Of a stretch of DNA of 64,000 nucleotides, positions 13,401 through 23,655 are shown piece after piece (the first letter of the stretch is position 1; each line of letters opens with the position of its first letter). The stretch covers positions 22,663,981 to 22,727,980 of the forward strand of contig JARWKL010000008.1 in assembly GCA_029961685.1 (NCBI GenBank), in the 5' to 3' direction. The stretch is from Aristolochia californica. Lineage: Eukaryota > Streptophyta > Magnoliopsida > Piperales > Aristolochiaceae. The position numbers were made by a program, and so were the translations under genes. The notes under the pieces were generated by a model. It had not been told where the DNA came from. It saw only the letters and a program-made list of their open reading frames with translations, and ran no database searches.

Positions 13401-16400
13401 AAAGGGGGGGCTAGGCATTTTTAACTGAGTGTTGACTTCCAAACAAAAGTAATTTCTAACAAAAATTATAACCGTTACACATAATTAATTGATCAAAGCC
13501 TTTATGATGATCTATGATTGTCAGGTCCGCTTTTCGTAAATAGGGAAAAAGTGGGTTGTTTGGGTCAGATAAATATCCCACCGCATGTTGACTTGATAAT
13601 TTAGTTTTTTCTACTCCTTGAAATTTTGGATCATTAGGTCATTTGCATCTTTAACAAGTTTCAGACATGTATAGCCATATTTTAAACATGATCAGATCAA
13701 TTAGAAATACTTTCTTATCAAATTCCACCAAGCTATTAGGGGTTGAACTAGTGGAATTTCCCAAACATGGATAACTAAAACTTTGGTGTTCATTTTTAGA
13801 GGGTGAAATAATTTTCTTCACTTACATTTATTATAGTTTTCATTTTTTTGCATACATAAAGTCTAAAATTTTCATTTTGTTGTAATATATTTGGCATTTT
13901 TTTGTTAATGAGAAAAAAGGAAGAGTGAAAACACTTTTAAGTTTGGATTTGAAAAAAATTGAACATCCAAAATGGAAATACACAAATGCTGAGAGAGATA
14001 ATTCCAAAAATTATCTGTGATTTAAAAGGATTGTAAACTCTTTTAGTTTTTTTATATATTAGGTTTTGCAATCATCGAAAAAGGGGGGGCTAGGCATTTT
14101 TAACTGAAAGTTGACCCCCAAACCATAAGTAATTTCTAACAAAAATTATAATCGTTACACATAATTAATTGATCAAAATCTTTATGATGATCTATGATTG
14201 TTAGGTCCGGTTTTGGTAAATAGGGAAAAGGTGGGTTGTTTGGGTCTGGTAAATATCCCACAACGCGTTAACTTGAGAATTTAATTTTTTCTACTCCTTG
14301 AAATTTTGGATCATTAGGTCATTTGCATCTTCAACATGTTTCAGGCATGCATCCCAATATTTTAAACATGTTAAGATCAATTAGAAATACTTTCTTATCA
14401 AATTCCACCAAGCTATTAGGGGTTGTACTAGTAGAATTTCCCAAACATGGATAACAAAACTTTGGTGTTCATTTTCAGTGTGTGAAATAATTTTCTTCAC
14501 TAACATTTATTATAGTTTTTAATTTTTCGCATTCATATACATTAAAATTTTCTTTTTGTTGTGATCTATTTGCCTTATCTTTAGGTTTAGGAGAAAAAAA
14601 GGAAGAGTGAAAACTCAAGTTTGGATTTGAAAAAAAATTGAACATCCAAAATGGAAATACACAAATGCAGAGAGAGATAATTCCAAAAGTTATCTGTGAT
14701 TTAAAAGGATAGTAAACTCTTGTAGTTTTTTTATATATTAGTTTTGCAATCATCGAAAAAGGGGGGGCTAGGCATTTTTATCTGAGTGTTGACTCCCAAA
14801 CCATAAGTAATTTCTAACAAAAATTATAACCATTACACATAATTAATTAATCAAAACCTTTATGATGATCTATGATTGTTAGGTCCTCTTTTCGTAAATA
14901 GGGAAAAAGTGGGTTGTTTGGGTCTATTAAATATCCCACCGCACGTTAACTTGAGAATTTAGTTTTTTCTTCTCCTTGAAATTTGGATCATTAGGTCATT
15001 TGCATCTTCAACATGTTTCAGGCATGCATAGCCATATTTTAAACATGTTAAGATCAATTAGAAATACTTTCTTATCAAATTCCACCTAGCTATTAGGGGT
15101 TGTACTAGTGGAATTTCCCAAACATGGATAACTAAAACTTTGGTGTTCATTTTTAGAGTGTGAAATAATTTTCTTTACTTACATTTGTTATAGTTTTCAT
15201 TTTTTTGCATAAATAAACTCTAAAATTTTCATTTTGTTGTGATATATTTGGCATATCTTTTTGTTAATGAGAAAAAAGGAAGAGTGAAAACTCAAGTTTG
15301 GATTTGAAAAAAAATTGAACATTGAAAATGGAAATACACAAATGCTGAGAGAGATAATTCCAAAAATTATCTGTGATTTAAAAGGACTGTAAACTCTTTT
15401 AGTTTTTTTATATATTAGGTTTTGCACTCATCGAAAAAGGGGGGGCTAGGCATTTTTAACTGAGTGTTGACTCCCAAACCATAAGTAATTTCTAACCAAA
15501 ATTATAACCGTTACACATAATTAATTGATCAGAATCTTCATGATGATCTATGATTGTTAGGTCCGCTTTTGGTAAATAGGGGAAAGGTGGGTTGTTTGGG
15601 TCTGGTAAATTTCCCACCACACGTTAACTTGAGAATTTAATTTGTACTACTCCTTGAAATTTTTTATCATTAAGTCATTTGCGTCTTCAACATATTTCAG
15701 GCATGCATAGCCATATTTTAAACATGTTAAGATCAATTAGAAATACTTTCTTATCTAATTCCATCAAGCTATTAGGGGTTGTACTAGTGAAATTTCCCAA
15801 ACATGGATAACTAAAACGTTGGTGTTCATTTTTAGAGAGTGAAATAATTTTCTTCACTTACATTTATGATAGTTTTCATTTTTTTGCATACATAAACTCT
15901 AAAATTTTCATTTTGTTGTGATATATTTGGCATATCTTTTTGTCATCGAGAAAAAAGGAAGAGTGAAAACTAAAGTTTGGATTTGAAAAAAAATTGAACA
16001 TCCAAAATGGAAATATACAAATGCTGAGAGAGATAATTCCAAAAGTTATCTGTGATTTAAAAGGATTGTAAACTCTTTTAGTATTTTTATATATTAGGTT
16101 TTGCAATCATCGAAAAAGGGGGCTAGGCATTTTTAACTGAGTGTTGACTCCCAAACCATAAGTAATTTCTAACAAAAACTATAACCGTTACACATAATTA
16201 ATTGATCAAAACCTTTATGATGATCTATGATTGTTAGGTCCGCTTTTCGTAAATAGGGAAAAATGGGTTGTTTGGGTCTGGTAAATATCCCACCGCATGT
16301 TAACTTGAGAATTTAATTTTTTCTACTCCTTGAAATTTTGGATCATTAGGTCATTTGCATCTTCAACATGTTTCAGGCATGCATAGCCATATTTTAAACA

Positions 16401-16818
16401 TGTTAAGATCAATTAGAAATACTTTCTTATCAAATTCCACCAAGCTATTAGGGTTTGTACAAGTGGAATTTCCCAAACATGGATAACCAAACTTTGGTGT
16501 TCAATTTTAGTGTGTGAAATAATTTTCTTCACTAACATTTATTATGCTTTTTAATTTTTTGCATTCATAAACTTTAAAATTTTCATTTTTTTGTGATCTA
16601 TTTGCTTTATCTTTTGGTTTTGGAGAAAAAAAGAGAGTGAATTCAACTTCCAAAATGCAAATGCACAAATGCTGAGAGAGATAATTCCAAAAAGTATCTG
16701 TAATATTTAGGGATTGCAAACACTTTTAATTTTTTATATATTAGGTTTTGCAATCATTGAAAAGGGGGGGGGGGGGGGGGGGGGGGAGGGGCGGGCTAGG
16801 CGTTTTTAATTGAGTGTT
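7423..16818 (+). repeat. Two related multi-monomer blocks about 4.66 kb apart
   Basis: Monomers 7423, 8100, 8779, 9457 and 10132 pair with 12082, 12756, 13434, 14113 and 14791, offset 4655-4659 bp. Shared private variants support this. The monomers at 8779 and 13434 both lack CAT in the landmark (CAAACAAAAGTAATTT). Those at 7423 and 12082 both carry GTCTGCTTTTTGTAAATGTG. The correspondence fails later in the block: the first copy has an extra near-identical dimer (9185-9415 and 10459-10689 differ very little) and the 599-bp monomer. It is an irregular higher-order repeat. Confidence 0.7.
16764..16786. repeat. poly-G homopolymer, 23 nt
   Basis: An uninterrupted G run at the fixed monomer position, followed by AGGGGCGGGCTAGG. 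Confidence 0.9.
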
Positions 16819-17460
16819 GATTCCCAAACCATAAGTCATTTCTAACAAAAATTATAGCCATTACACATCATTAATTTATGAAAACATTTATGACGATCTA
16901 TGATTGTTAGGTCAGCTTTTTGTAAATGCATAAAAAGTTGGATATTTGGCTCGGTCGAATATCCCACCACACGTTAACTTGAGAATTTAACTTTTTCTAC
17001 TCGAAATTTTGGATCATTAGGTCATTTGCATCTTCAACATGTTTGAGGCATGCATATCCATATTTAAAACATGTTAGGATCAATTAGAAATCTCTTTCTT
17101 ATCAAATTCCAAGCTATAAGTGGTAGTACTAGTAGAATTTCCCAAACTTGGATAACAAAACAATGGTGTTTTTTTTCAATGCGTCAAACAAATTTCTTCA
17201 CTCACATTTTTTATAGTTTTCAATTTTTTGCATGCATAAACTCTAAAATTTTCATTTTGTTGTGATCTATTTGCCTTATCTTTTTGTTTACGAGAAAAAA
17301 AGGTGAGTGAAAACTCAAGTTTGGATTTCGAAAAAAATTAAACATCAACCTTGCAAATGCACATATGCAGAGAGAGATAATTCCAAAAAGAATCTGTGAT
17401 TGTTAGGGATTGTAAACTCTTTTAGTTTTTTATATATTAGGTTTTGCAATCACCGGAAAA

Positions 17461-17516
17461 GAGGGAGGGGGGAGGGGGGGGGGGGGGGGGGGCGGGGGGC
17501 GCGCGGCAGGATGGAT
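17461..17516. repeat. G-rich expanded tract with atypical flank
   Basis: A G-rich segment with a 19-nt pure G run at 17474-17492, followed by GCGCGCGGCAGG and a short ATGGATGTATG stretch not found in other monomers. It directly precedes the triplicated composite units. Confidence 0.85.
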
Positions 17517-17537
17517 GTATGTTGTAAACTAAGTGTT

Positions 17538-18687
17538 GACTCCCAAACCATAAGTCATTTCTAACAAAACTTTGGTGTTCATTTTTAGTGCGTGAAATAA
17601 TTTTCTTCACTTACATTTATTATAGTTTTTGATTTTTTGCATATATAAACTCTAAAATTTTCATTTTGATGTGATCTATTTGCCTTATCTTTTTGTTTAC
17701 GAGAAAAAGGGAGAGTGAAAACTCAAGTTTGGATTTGAAAAAAAATTGAACATCCAAAATGGAAATGGACAAATGTAGAGAGAGATAATTTCAAAAAGAA
17801 TCCGTGATTTTTAGGGATTGTAAAATCTTTTAGTTTTTTATATATTAGGTTTTGCAATCATCGAAAAAGGGGGGGTGAGGCCTTTTTAACTGAATGTTGA
17901 CTCCCGAACCATAAGTCATTTCTAACAAAAATTATAGCCGTTACCCATCATTAATCGATCAAAACCTTTGCGATGATCTATGATTGTTACGTCAACTTTT
18001 TGTAAATAGGAAAAAAGTGGGTTGTTTGACTCTGGTAAATATCCCTCCGCACGTTAACTTCAGAATTTAATTTTTTTCTATACATTTAAATTTTTGGATC
18101 ATTAGGTCATTTGCATCTTCTTCATGTTTCAGCCTTGCATATTGATACGAACCACACCAACCTGTGACGAAACCCGATACCAAATATGGTAAACGTCCCC
18201 AAGACCTTTCAAGTTTGGATGGAAAATCAAAGACGCCACAAACGGGGATGGAAATTTGTTTGATAAGTCGATGAACGCCACTAGGAAAATCCTTGATAAG
18301 TTCGAATAGTTCTGACAAGAACCCAAGGGGAATGTTTTTCACTCAAAATGACAAACGTTCAAAAACTGTTTTAGAAGCCTCTATTTATAGTGGAGGCCTG
18401 AAACCCTAATTACATTCATTTAAGAAAGACTTAAGGAAACCCTAACTCGTGGCCCACATGCTCTTCCTCAATGAACATGTGTGGTTGTTGGGGCCTCTTC
18501 CGGATCAACCTTGATGAGCGAAATCAGCCTTTTCTCCCCTTCCTTCGTGGCCACACTCGGTTCTTGTTGCATAACTCTCTAGACTAAATTATTCAACATG
18601 TCTTTGCATCTTTTAGCTTGTTCCCTCGTCACTGGACCAACTGGAACTTGAGTTGGTTCATGAGTATTCCTTGTAGGCTTGAGTGTT
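17538..18687 (+). repeat. 1150-bp composite tandem unit, copy 1
   Basis: A piece of satellite fused to a B-type LTR fragment, repeated head to tail. The satellite part carries a large deletion: CATTTCTAAC is joined directly to AAAACTTTGGTG, skipping about half a monomer at an AACAAAA microhomology. It then runs through one poly-G position and stops at GCATAT, where the LTR begins at 18143. The LTR stops 16 bases short of its terminus and joins satellite TTGAGTGTTGACTCCC, which starts the next unit. Confidence 0.93.
18143..18678 (-). mobile_element. B-type LTR fragment in composite unit 1
   Basis: The minus-strand 3' terminus (reads TGATACGAACC on the plus strand) through to TTGTAGGC; the outermost 5' bases of the LTR are missing. 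It is much closer to the 3' LTR of element B (20444-20994) than to its 5' LTR: it shares ATCAAAGACGCC and CGGGGATGG where the 5' LTR differs. It keeps a TATA-like TATTTATA near 18382. The embedded pol-tail reading frame has a stop (TAG) where copy 3 has a Tyr codon. Confidence 0.92.
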
Positions 18688-19837
18688 GACTCCCAAACCA
18701 TAAGTCATTTCTAACAAAACTTTGGTGTTCATTTTTAGTGCGTGAAATAATTTTCTTCACTTACATTTATTATAGTTTTTGATTTGTTGCATACATAAAC
18801 TCTAAAATTTTCATTTTGATGTGATCTATTTGCCTTATCTTTTTGTTTACGAGAAAAAAGGGAGAGTGAAAACTCAAGTTTGGATTTGAAAAAAAATTGA
18901 ACATCCAAAATGGAAATGGACAAATGCAGAGAGAGATAATTTCAAAAAGAATCCGTGATTTTTAGGGATTGTAAAATGTTTTAGTTTTTTATATATTAGG
19001 TTTTGCAATCATCGGAAAAGGGGGGGTGAGGCCTTTTTAACTGAATGTTGACTCCCAAACCATAAGTCATTTCTAACAAAAATTATAGCCGTTACACATC
19101 ATTAATCGATCAAAACCTTTGCGATGATCTATGATTGTTACGTCAACTTTTTGTAAATAGGAAAAAATTGGGTTGTTTGACTCTGGTAAATATCCCTCCG
19201 CACGTTAACTTCAGAATTTAATTTTTTTCTATACATTTAAATTTTTGGATCATTAGGTCATTTGCATCTTCTTCATGTTTCAGCCTTGCATATTGATACA
19301 AGCCACACCAACCTGTGACGAAACCCAATACCAAATATGGTAAACGTCCCCAAGACCTTTCAAGTTTGGATAGAAAATCAAAGACACCACAAACGGGGAT
19401 GGAAATTTGTTTGATAAGTCGATGAATGCCACAAGGAAAATCCTTGATAAGTTCGGATAGTTCTGACAAGAACCCAAGGGGGATGTTTTTCACTCAAAAT
19501 GACAAACGTTCAAAAACTGTTTTAGAAGCCTCTATTTATAGTGGAGACCCGAAACCCTAATTACATTCATTTAAGAAAGACTTAAGGAAACCCTAACTCG
19601 TGGCCCACATGCTCTTCCTCAATGAACATGTGTGGTTGTTGGGGCCTCTTCCGGATCAACCTTGATGAGTGAAATCAGCTTTTCTCCCCTTCCTTTGTGG
19701 CCACACTCGTTTCTTGTTGCATAACTCTCTAGACTAAATTATTCAACATGTCTTTGCATCTTTTAGCTTGTTCCCTCGTCACTGGACCAACTGGAACTTG
19801 AGTTGGTTCATGAGTATTCCTTGTAGGCTTGAGTGTT
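18688..19837 (+). repeat. 1150-bp composite tandem unit, copy 2
   Basis: Same structure as copy 1, with only scattered substitutions between copies. The identical satellite deletion and the identical satellite-LTR and LTR-satellite junctions show the unit was copied as a whole rather than formed three times. Confidence 0.93.
19294..19828 (-). mobile_element. B-type LTR fragment in composite unit 2
   Basis: Truncated at the same base as the unit 1 fragment (ends TTGTAGGC). Flanked on the left by GCATAT from the satellite. TATA-like TATTTATA near 19533. Confidence 0.92.
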
Positions 19838-20438
19838 GACTCCCAAACCATAAGTCATTTCTAACAAAACTTTGGTGTTCATTTTTAGTGCGTGAAATAA
19901 TTTTCTTCACTTACATTTATTATAGTTTTTGATTTTTTGCATATTTAAACTCTAAAATTTTCATTTTGATGTGATCTATTTGCCTTATCTTTTTGTTTAC
20001 GAGAAAAAAGGGAGAGTGAAAACTCAAGTTTGGATTTGAAAAAAAATTGAACATCCAAAAGGGAAATGGACAAATGCAGAGAGACATAATTTCAAAAAGA
20101 ATCCGTGATTTTTAGGGATTCTAAAATCTTTTAGTTTTTTATATATTAGGTTTTGCAATCATCGGAAAAGGGGGGGTGAGGCCTTTTTAACTGAATGTTG
20201 ACTCCCAAACCATAAGTCATTTCTAACAAAAATTATAGCCGTTACACATCATTAATCGATCAAAACCTTTGCGAGGATCTATGATTGTTACGTCAACTTT
20301 TTGTAAATAGGAAAAAAGTGGGTTGTTTGACTCTGGTAAATATCCCTCCGCACGTTAACTTCAGAATTTAATTTTTTTCTATACATTTAAATTTTTGGAT
20401 CATTAGGTCATTTGCATCTTCTTCATGTTTCAGCCTTG

Positions 20439-20443
20439 CATAT
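20439..20443. repeat. Target-site duplication CATAT, left copy (element B)
   Basis: CATAT directly precedes the LTR terminus TGATACG. It matches 24207-24211. Removing the element rejoins the satellite as TTGCATATCCATCG, the normal monomer sequence. Confidence 0.93.
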
Positions 20444-20682
20444 TGATACGAACCACACCAACCTATGACGAAACCCGATACCAAATATGGTAAACGTCCC
20501 CAAGACCTTTCAAGTTTGGATGGAAAATCAAAGACGCCACAAACGGGGATGGAAATTTTTTTGATAAGTCGATGAACGCCACAAAGAAAATCCTTGATAA
20601 GTTCGAATAGTTCTGACAAGAACCCAAGGGGAATGTTTTTCACTCAAAATGACAAACGTTCAAAAACGGTTTTAGAAGCCTC

Positions 20683-20690
20683 TATTTATA
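20683..20690 (-). promoter_or_regulatory. TATA box of B-type LTR (3' copy)
   Basis: TATAAATA on the minus strand inside CCACTATAAATAGAGGC. It sits about 240 bases before the LTR 3' terminus, a normal place for an LTR promoter. The same motif occurs in every LTR copy in the window that includes this region. Confidence 0.7.
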
Positions 20691-20768
20691 GTGGAGGCCT
20701 GAAACCCTAATTACATTCATTTAAGAAAGACTTAAGGAAACCCTAACTCGTGGCCCACATGCTCTTCC

Positions 20769-20981
20769 TCAATGAACATGTGTGGTTGTTGGGCCCTCTT
20801 CCGGATCAACCTTGATGAGTGAAATCAGCCTTTTCTCCCCTTCCTTCGTGGCCACACTCGTTTCTTGTTGCATAACTCTGTAGACTAAATTATTCAACAT
20901 GTCTTTGCATCTTTTAGCTTGTGCCCTCGTCACTGGACCAACTGGAACTTGAGTTGGTTCATGAGTATTCCTTGTAGGCAT
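20769..20981 (-). pseudogene. Pol polyprotein C-terminal tail encoded inside the LTR
   Basis: A 70-codon open frame on the minus strand. It contains VPVGPVTRAQAKRCKDML, which resembles the basic GPxTRAxAKR tail that ends many plant Ty3/gypsy polyproteins after integrase. In the same frame the polypurine tract immediately upstream reads G-A-K-G-N-D-E-D-I. This suggests that in the parent element the coding sequence crossed the tract into the 3' LTR. A stop lies upstream of the tract and the integrase is gone, so this is a remnant. The other three B-type LTR copies carry the same segment, with a stop codon in units 1 and 2. Confidence 0.65.
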
Positions 20982-20994
20982 GATGTCCTCATCA

Positions 20995-21017
20995 TTCCCC
21001 TTTGCTCCCCTTTCTTT
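20995..21017 (-). other. Polypurine tract of element B
   Basis: On the minus strand this reads AAAGAAAGGGGAGCAAAGGGG plus AA, directly before the 3' LTR start TGATGAGG. It is the expected primer for plus-strand DNA synthesis. Upstream to about 21150 the strand stays purine-rich and codes Lys/Glu/Arg-rich linker. Confidence 0.85.
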
Positions 21018-21311
21018 CTACTTTTTCCTCTCTGGTCGTGTCTCTTGCTTTTCTCTCTATTTTTTTTCTCATTGGCCCTATCTCTTTCTTTTCTCTCTAT
21101 TTTTCTCTCATTCTCACTATGCACATCCTCACTTTTTTTTTGTACTCTCATTCGTTTGATCCCTCAATTTCTTTTGATCACTCAATTGTTGCAACCTCAC
21201 TTGATCATCATATATTTTCTTTGGGGTCAACGGAACTAGAGTGATTGTCCGCTGATTGTGCAAGAATGAGTACTTATTGGTGAAGCCGTCATGCTGCACA
21301 CGCCTGTCATA
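21018..21311 (-). pseudogene. Post-protease block and basic linker, RT domain deleted
   Basis: Reading on from the stop that ends the protease frame, the same frame continues Y-D-R-R-V-Q-H-D-G-F-T-N-K-Y-S-F, then LVPLTPKKIYDDQVRLQQL. This is the segment that normally follows GRPWQ between protease and RT in plant gypsy elements. The expected Gln codon after GRPW is TAA here, a single-base nonsense change. The frame closes again near 21140 in a Lys/Glu/Arg-rich linker. RT, RNase H and integrase, several kb in an intact relative, are missing between this linker and the polypurine tract. Confidence 0.75.
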
Positions 21312-22298
21312 TTACCATGGTCTTCCTAAAAGTAGGTGTCCAGCTTGCATGGGAACCACATCACACAATACTTCATCCTCGTATGTATCAATCTGAAATG
21401 GTACCACAACCTGCTTTATGACCTTTATTTCACCACTATCATTCAACCACTGCAACTTGTATGGACGAGGGTGCTTAAGTGTTGTGAGCCCTAACTTTTC
21501 AACCATAGAAGTACTAGCAATGTTAGTGCAACTACCACCATCAATAATAACACTACATACTTTGTCTTTCACGTGACAACGAGTGTGAAAGATGTTCTCC
21601 CTCTGTACTTCTTCTTTCTCTTCTTGAGCTTGCAAGTTTAAGTCTAACAGTGCGACTAATGCAAGCATCTCGCCATGATCGGCCCCGACCTCCTCATCTC
21701 CGATGGGCACGTCCTCCAATGGTGGCATGTCAACTAGATCATCTTCATTTTTGGACTCAATCTCACCATTGTCCCGAATCACCATAATTTTCTTGTTCGG
21801 GCATTGACTAGCTATGTGTCCTCTCCCTTGACATTTAAAACATTTGATGTCACTAGAACGGGTTGAAGGAGGGACTGATTTATCTTGAGAGGTCGTGGTA
21901 GTGGTGGCTGTCTTGGGCTCTGGTTTGGCCTTGAAGGTGGATGAAGTTTCTTCTTTCTTTGGGTAGTTTGATCTCCAAGATGTTGTACTTGAACTCTGTG
22001 GAACTGGTCTTGGCCATGTACCACCCCTTTGGAGTTGCCTCTCAACTTTGATAGCCATGTGCACCAAATCTTCCAACTCTACATAATGGTGTATTTCAAT
22101 TGTATTAGCAATCTCCCGATTTAACCCATTTAGAAATCTGGCCATTGTAGCCTCCCTATCCTCCTCCACATTAGCTCGAATCATTGCCATTTCCATCTCC
22201 TTATAATACTCATCAACACTTCGGTTCCCTTGATAGAAACTTTGCAGTCTGCGATAGAGATCCCGGTAGTAATGACTGGGTACAAACCGTCGTCTCAT
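21312..22298 (-). CDS. Gag C-terminal half, CCHC nucleocapsid and aspartic protease ORF
   Basis: A 328-residue open frame, the largest in the window. Residues 1-90 match the capsid-like retrotransposon gag domain (RRRFVPSHYYRDLYRRLQ, then REATMARFLNGLNREIA). Residues 153-166 are a CX2CX4HX4C zinc knuckle (CFKCQGRGHIASQC) for RNA binding. A Glu/Asp-rich spacer follows. Residues 251-257 hold the protease active site IIDGGSC, with Asp253 as catalytic residue, and the domain ends LLLGRPW. The frame is open but not a complete gene: its first Met is internal to gag (frameshifts cut off the N-terminal part) and the stop replaces a conserved Gln. The product would form virus-like particles and process them; here it is a relic, probably not expressed. 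Confidence 0.85.
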   Translation of the reverse strand: MRRRFVPSHYYRDLYRRLQSFYQGNRSVDEYYKEMEMAMIRANVEEDREATMARFLNGLNREIANTIEIHHYVELEDLVHMAIKVERQLQRGGTWPRPVPQSSSTTSWRSNYPKKEETSSTFKAKPEPKTATTTTTSQDKSVPPSTRSSDIKCFKCQGRGHIASQCPNKKIMVIRDNGEIESKNEDDLVDMPPLEDVPIGDEEVGADHGEMLALVALLDLNLQAQEEKEEVQRENIFHTRCHVKDKVCSVIIDGGSCTNIASTSMVEKLGLTTLKHPRPYKLQWLNDSGEIKVIKQVVVPFQIDTYEDEVLCDVVPMQAGHLLLGRPW

Positions 22299-22868
22299 TA
22301 CATTTCATCCCAACTGTCAATAGGACATTCTCCATCCCGTCTCCTATTGATCCAACTGATCCCACAATACAATAGCACAATCTGTAAATTCAATGGCAGC
22401 TAATTTTACCTTTTTTAAGTCGGAATAATTGTGACAATCAAAAATCAATTCCATCTTTTTTTCCCACTCGAGGTAGGCTTCAGGATCACTCTTTCCTTGA
22501 AAAGCAGGAATTTTCAGTTTGATATTCCCCAAATTACTATCTACCCGGTTCCTAGCTTCTCTATTCCGGCTATATTTTCTATGGCTGCCACTTCCATTCA
22601 GTCAGACTCCTCTAAATTGTCACCTTCAAATTCGCCCTTATCCTCTACTTCCCTTCGAGGCCACCTGTTCCTCACTGAGGTGTTTGGAACCAGTAGAGAC
22701 TACAACCCTTTGTGTCCCCTCTTCTAACCTTTCCAACCTCGCCTGCATACCTTCCATCTCTGCCCTCATCATCCGTCCCATCTCCCCCATGAATGCTTGC
22801 ATTTGTAGCTTCGAAAGACCAGCCGATGGGCTCTCTTCGTTTGAATTTTTCTCTTGATTATGCGACAT
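22299..22868 (-). pseudogene. Gag N-terminal region, frameshifted
   Basis: Start chosen at the ATG of MSHNQEK (22868), because elements A and C begin gag with the similar MPHDQE and MSHDQE at the same place after the leader. The first frame runs about 76 codons (EMGRMMRAEMEGMQARLERL, a likely coiled coil) and closes at 22638. Gag coding continues in another frame as NREARNRVDSNLGNIKLKIP, then FQGKSDPEAYLEWEKKMELI and LKKVKLAAIEFTD. A further frameshift follows LWDQL near 22350, and a TAATGA stop pair lies just before the downstream 328-codon frame. At least three disabling changes are visible. Confidence 0.82.
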
Positions 22869-23642
22869 GATTTTGACTCTGCAAATAAGGTCAGACTCAC
22901 ACAAAAATATATGCAAAGAAAAGGAACCTCACTACACTCCCTTACCAATCCACTTGTATTCTTCTTTGAGTTCTTCGGGAACTAATCAAACAAGAATAAG
23001 GAATTCCCGCAGTGAATCAATTGAAAACAAACCAAACGAATCAAAACGGAAACAAAGCAAAAAAATTCAGAATGGAAACAAACCAAACAAATTCAGAATG
23101 GAAACAAACCAAATGAAACAGCACTAAAAACAGACCCAAACGACACAAATGTTTACCCGGAATGTGTTGATTTTTTACACTCAAGCGTGAGGTTTTGGCA
23201 AAAAGAGGTTCTCAAATTAGAACAAAAAATATTAAAGAGCGGTTTTGGTAATTTTTTTTTTGTTTTGGATCCTCTGCTCTTTCTTCATTTCCTTCTTGTC
23301 CTTTTGTTCTTCCTTTCTTTCTTTTCTAAATAAACACAGTGGAATATGAAACGAGTATCAAGATAGATTAATTCGGAAACCCCTATTTTTTTCTCGGCAA
23401 TGACTAAAATAGTCATTCTTCTTTTTTTTTTTTTTTTTGAAACACTGGACTCAAAGACTAATACCGCAGAAAGGACAGAAATCAAGACAACGAAAATAGG
23501 ATAGAAATCAAGAAAGACGAGAATAACAATCTGGCCAATTTTATTTTTTATGATAGCCAAAATACCTAAACCAAGAAAAGGACGGAAAAAATAGATAGGA
23601 ATAACGAAAAAAAAAGGATAGACAAACTTGAGAAACCAAAGC
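22869..23642 (-). other. Leader (5' untranslated region) of element B
   Basis: Lies between the PBS and the gag start. It holds A/C-rich stretches, a 26-bp direct repeat around 23065-23116 (ATTCAGAATGGAAACAAACC in each copy) and a T-run at 23410-23437. No convincing coding region; short ORFs here are low-complexity. It has no clear similarity to the A/C leader except at the PBS end. Confidence 0.7.
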
Positions 23643-23654
23643 TCTGATTACCAA
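23643..23654 (-). other. Primer binding site of element B, initiator Met-tRNA type
   Basis: The minus strand reads TTGGTAATCAGAGCTTTGG just inside the 5' LTR. It matches TGGTATCAGAGC, complementary to the 3' end of plant initiator Met-tRNA, apart from one extra A. Confidence 0.85.
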
Positions 23655-23655
23655 C

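Larger units (their letters stand above)
6327..17537 (+). repeat. 678-bp satellite array, forward orientation
   Basis: Forward copies of the satellite. The landmark GACTCCCAAACC (or a close variant) falls at 6770, 7423, 8100, 8779, 9457, 10132, 10731, 11405, 12082, 12756, 13434, 14113, 14791, 15469, 16146, 16819 and 17538. Most steps are 673-679 bp. The 599-bp step ending at 10731 carries a deletion near 10215 of about 79 bp (GATCTATGA joined to GAATTTAG). The last step is lengthened by G-rich sequence. Monomers fall into at least two variants over one 100-bp block: GATATATTTGGCATATC (as at 9228) and GATCTATTTGCCTTATC with TTTGGTTTAGGAG (as at 9904). No gene is supported. Confidence 0.95.
19838..20994 (+). 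repeat. Composite unit copy 3, carrying the complete LTR
   Basis: The satellite part is as in copies 1 and 2, but the LTR here is complete and is the genuine 3' LTR of element B. This copy is therefore the probable source of the triplication. The duplicated segment ran from satellite GAGTGTTGACTCCC to a point 16 bases inside the LTR. Confidence 0.88.
20444..20994 (-). repeat. 3' LTR of element B (551 bp)
   Basis: Same length as the 5' LTR. By eye the two differ at roughly 40 of 551 positions, mostly transitions, so the insertion is not recent. It begins on the minus strand with TGATGAGGACATCATG and ends GTTCGTATCA; the ends form a short imperfect inverted repeat. TATA box on the minus strand at 20683-20690. 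The first 225 bases encode the tail of the pol polyprotein. Confidence 0.95.

Noticed and set aside
16764..16786. Treating all long G/C runs as pure assembly error
   Set aside because: Lengths may be imprecise, but the runs recur at the same monomer position in both orientations with different interruptions, so expansion is probably real. Kept as a finding with the caveat.
18067..18342. 91-codon minus-strand ORF repeated at 19218 and 20368
   Set aside because: It starts inside the LTR and runs into satellite. The three copies are identical only because the composite unit is triplicated.
20919..21244. Leu/Ser/Phe-rich plus-strand ORFs that look like a membrane protein
   Set aside because: They are the antisense of the purine-rich linker and polypurine tract of element B. 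CT-rich sequence always reads as Ser/Leu/Phe.
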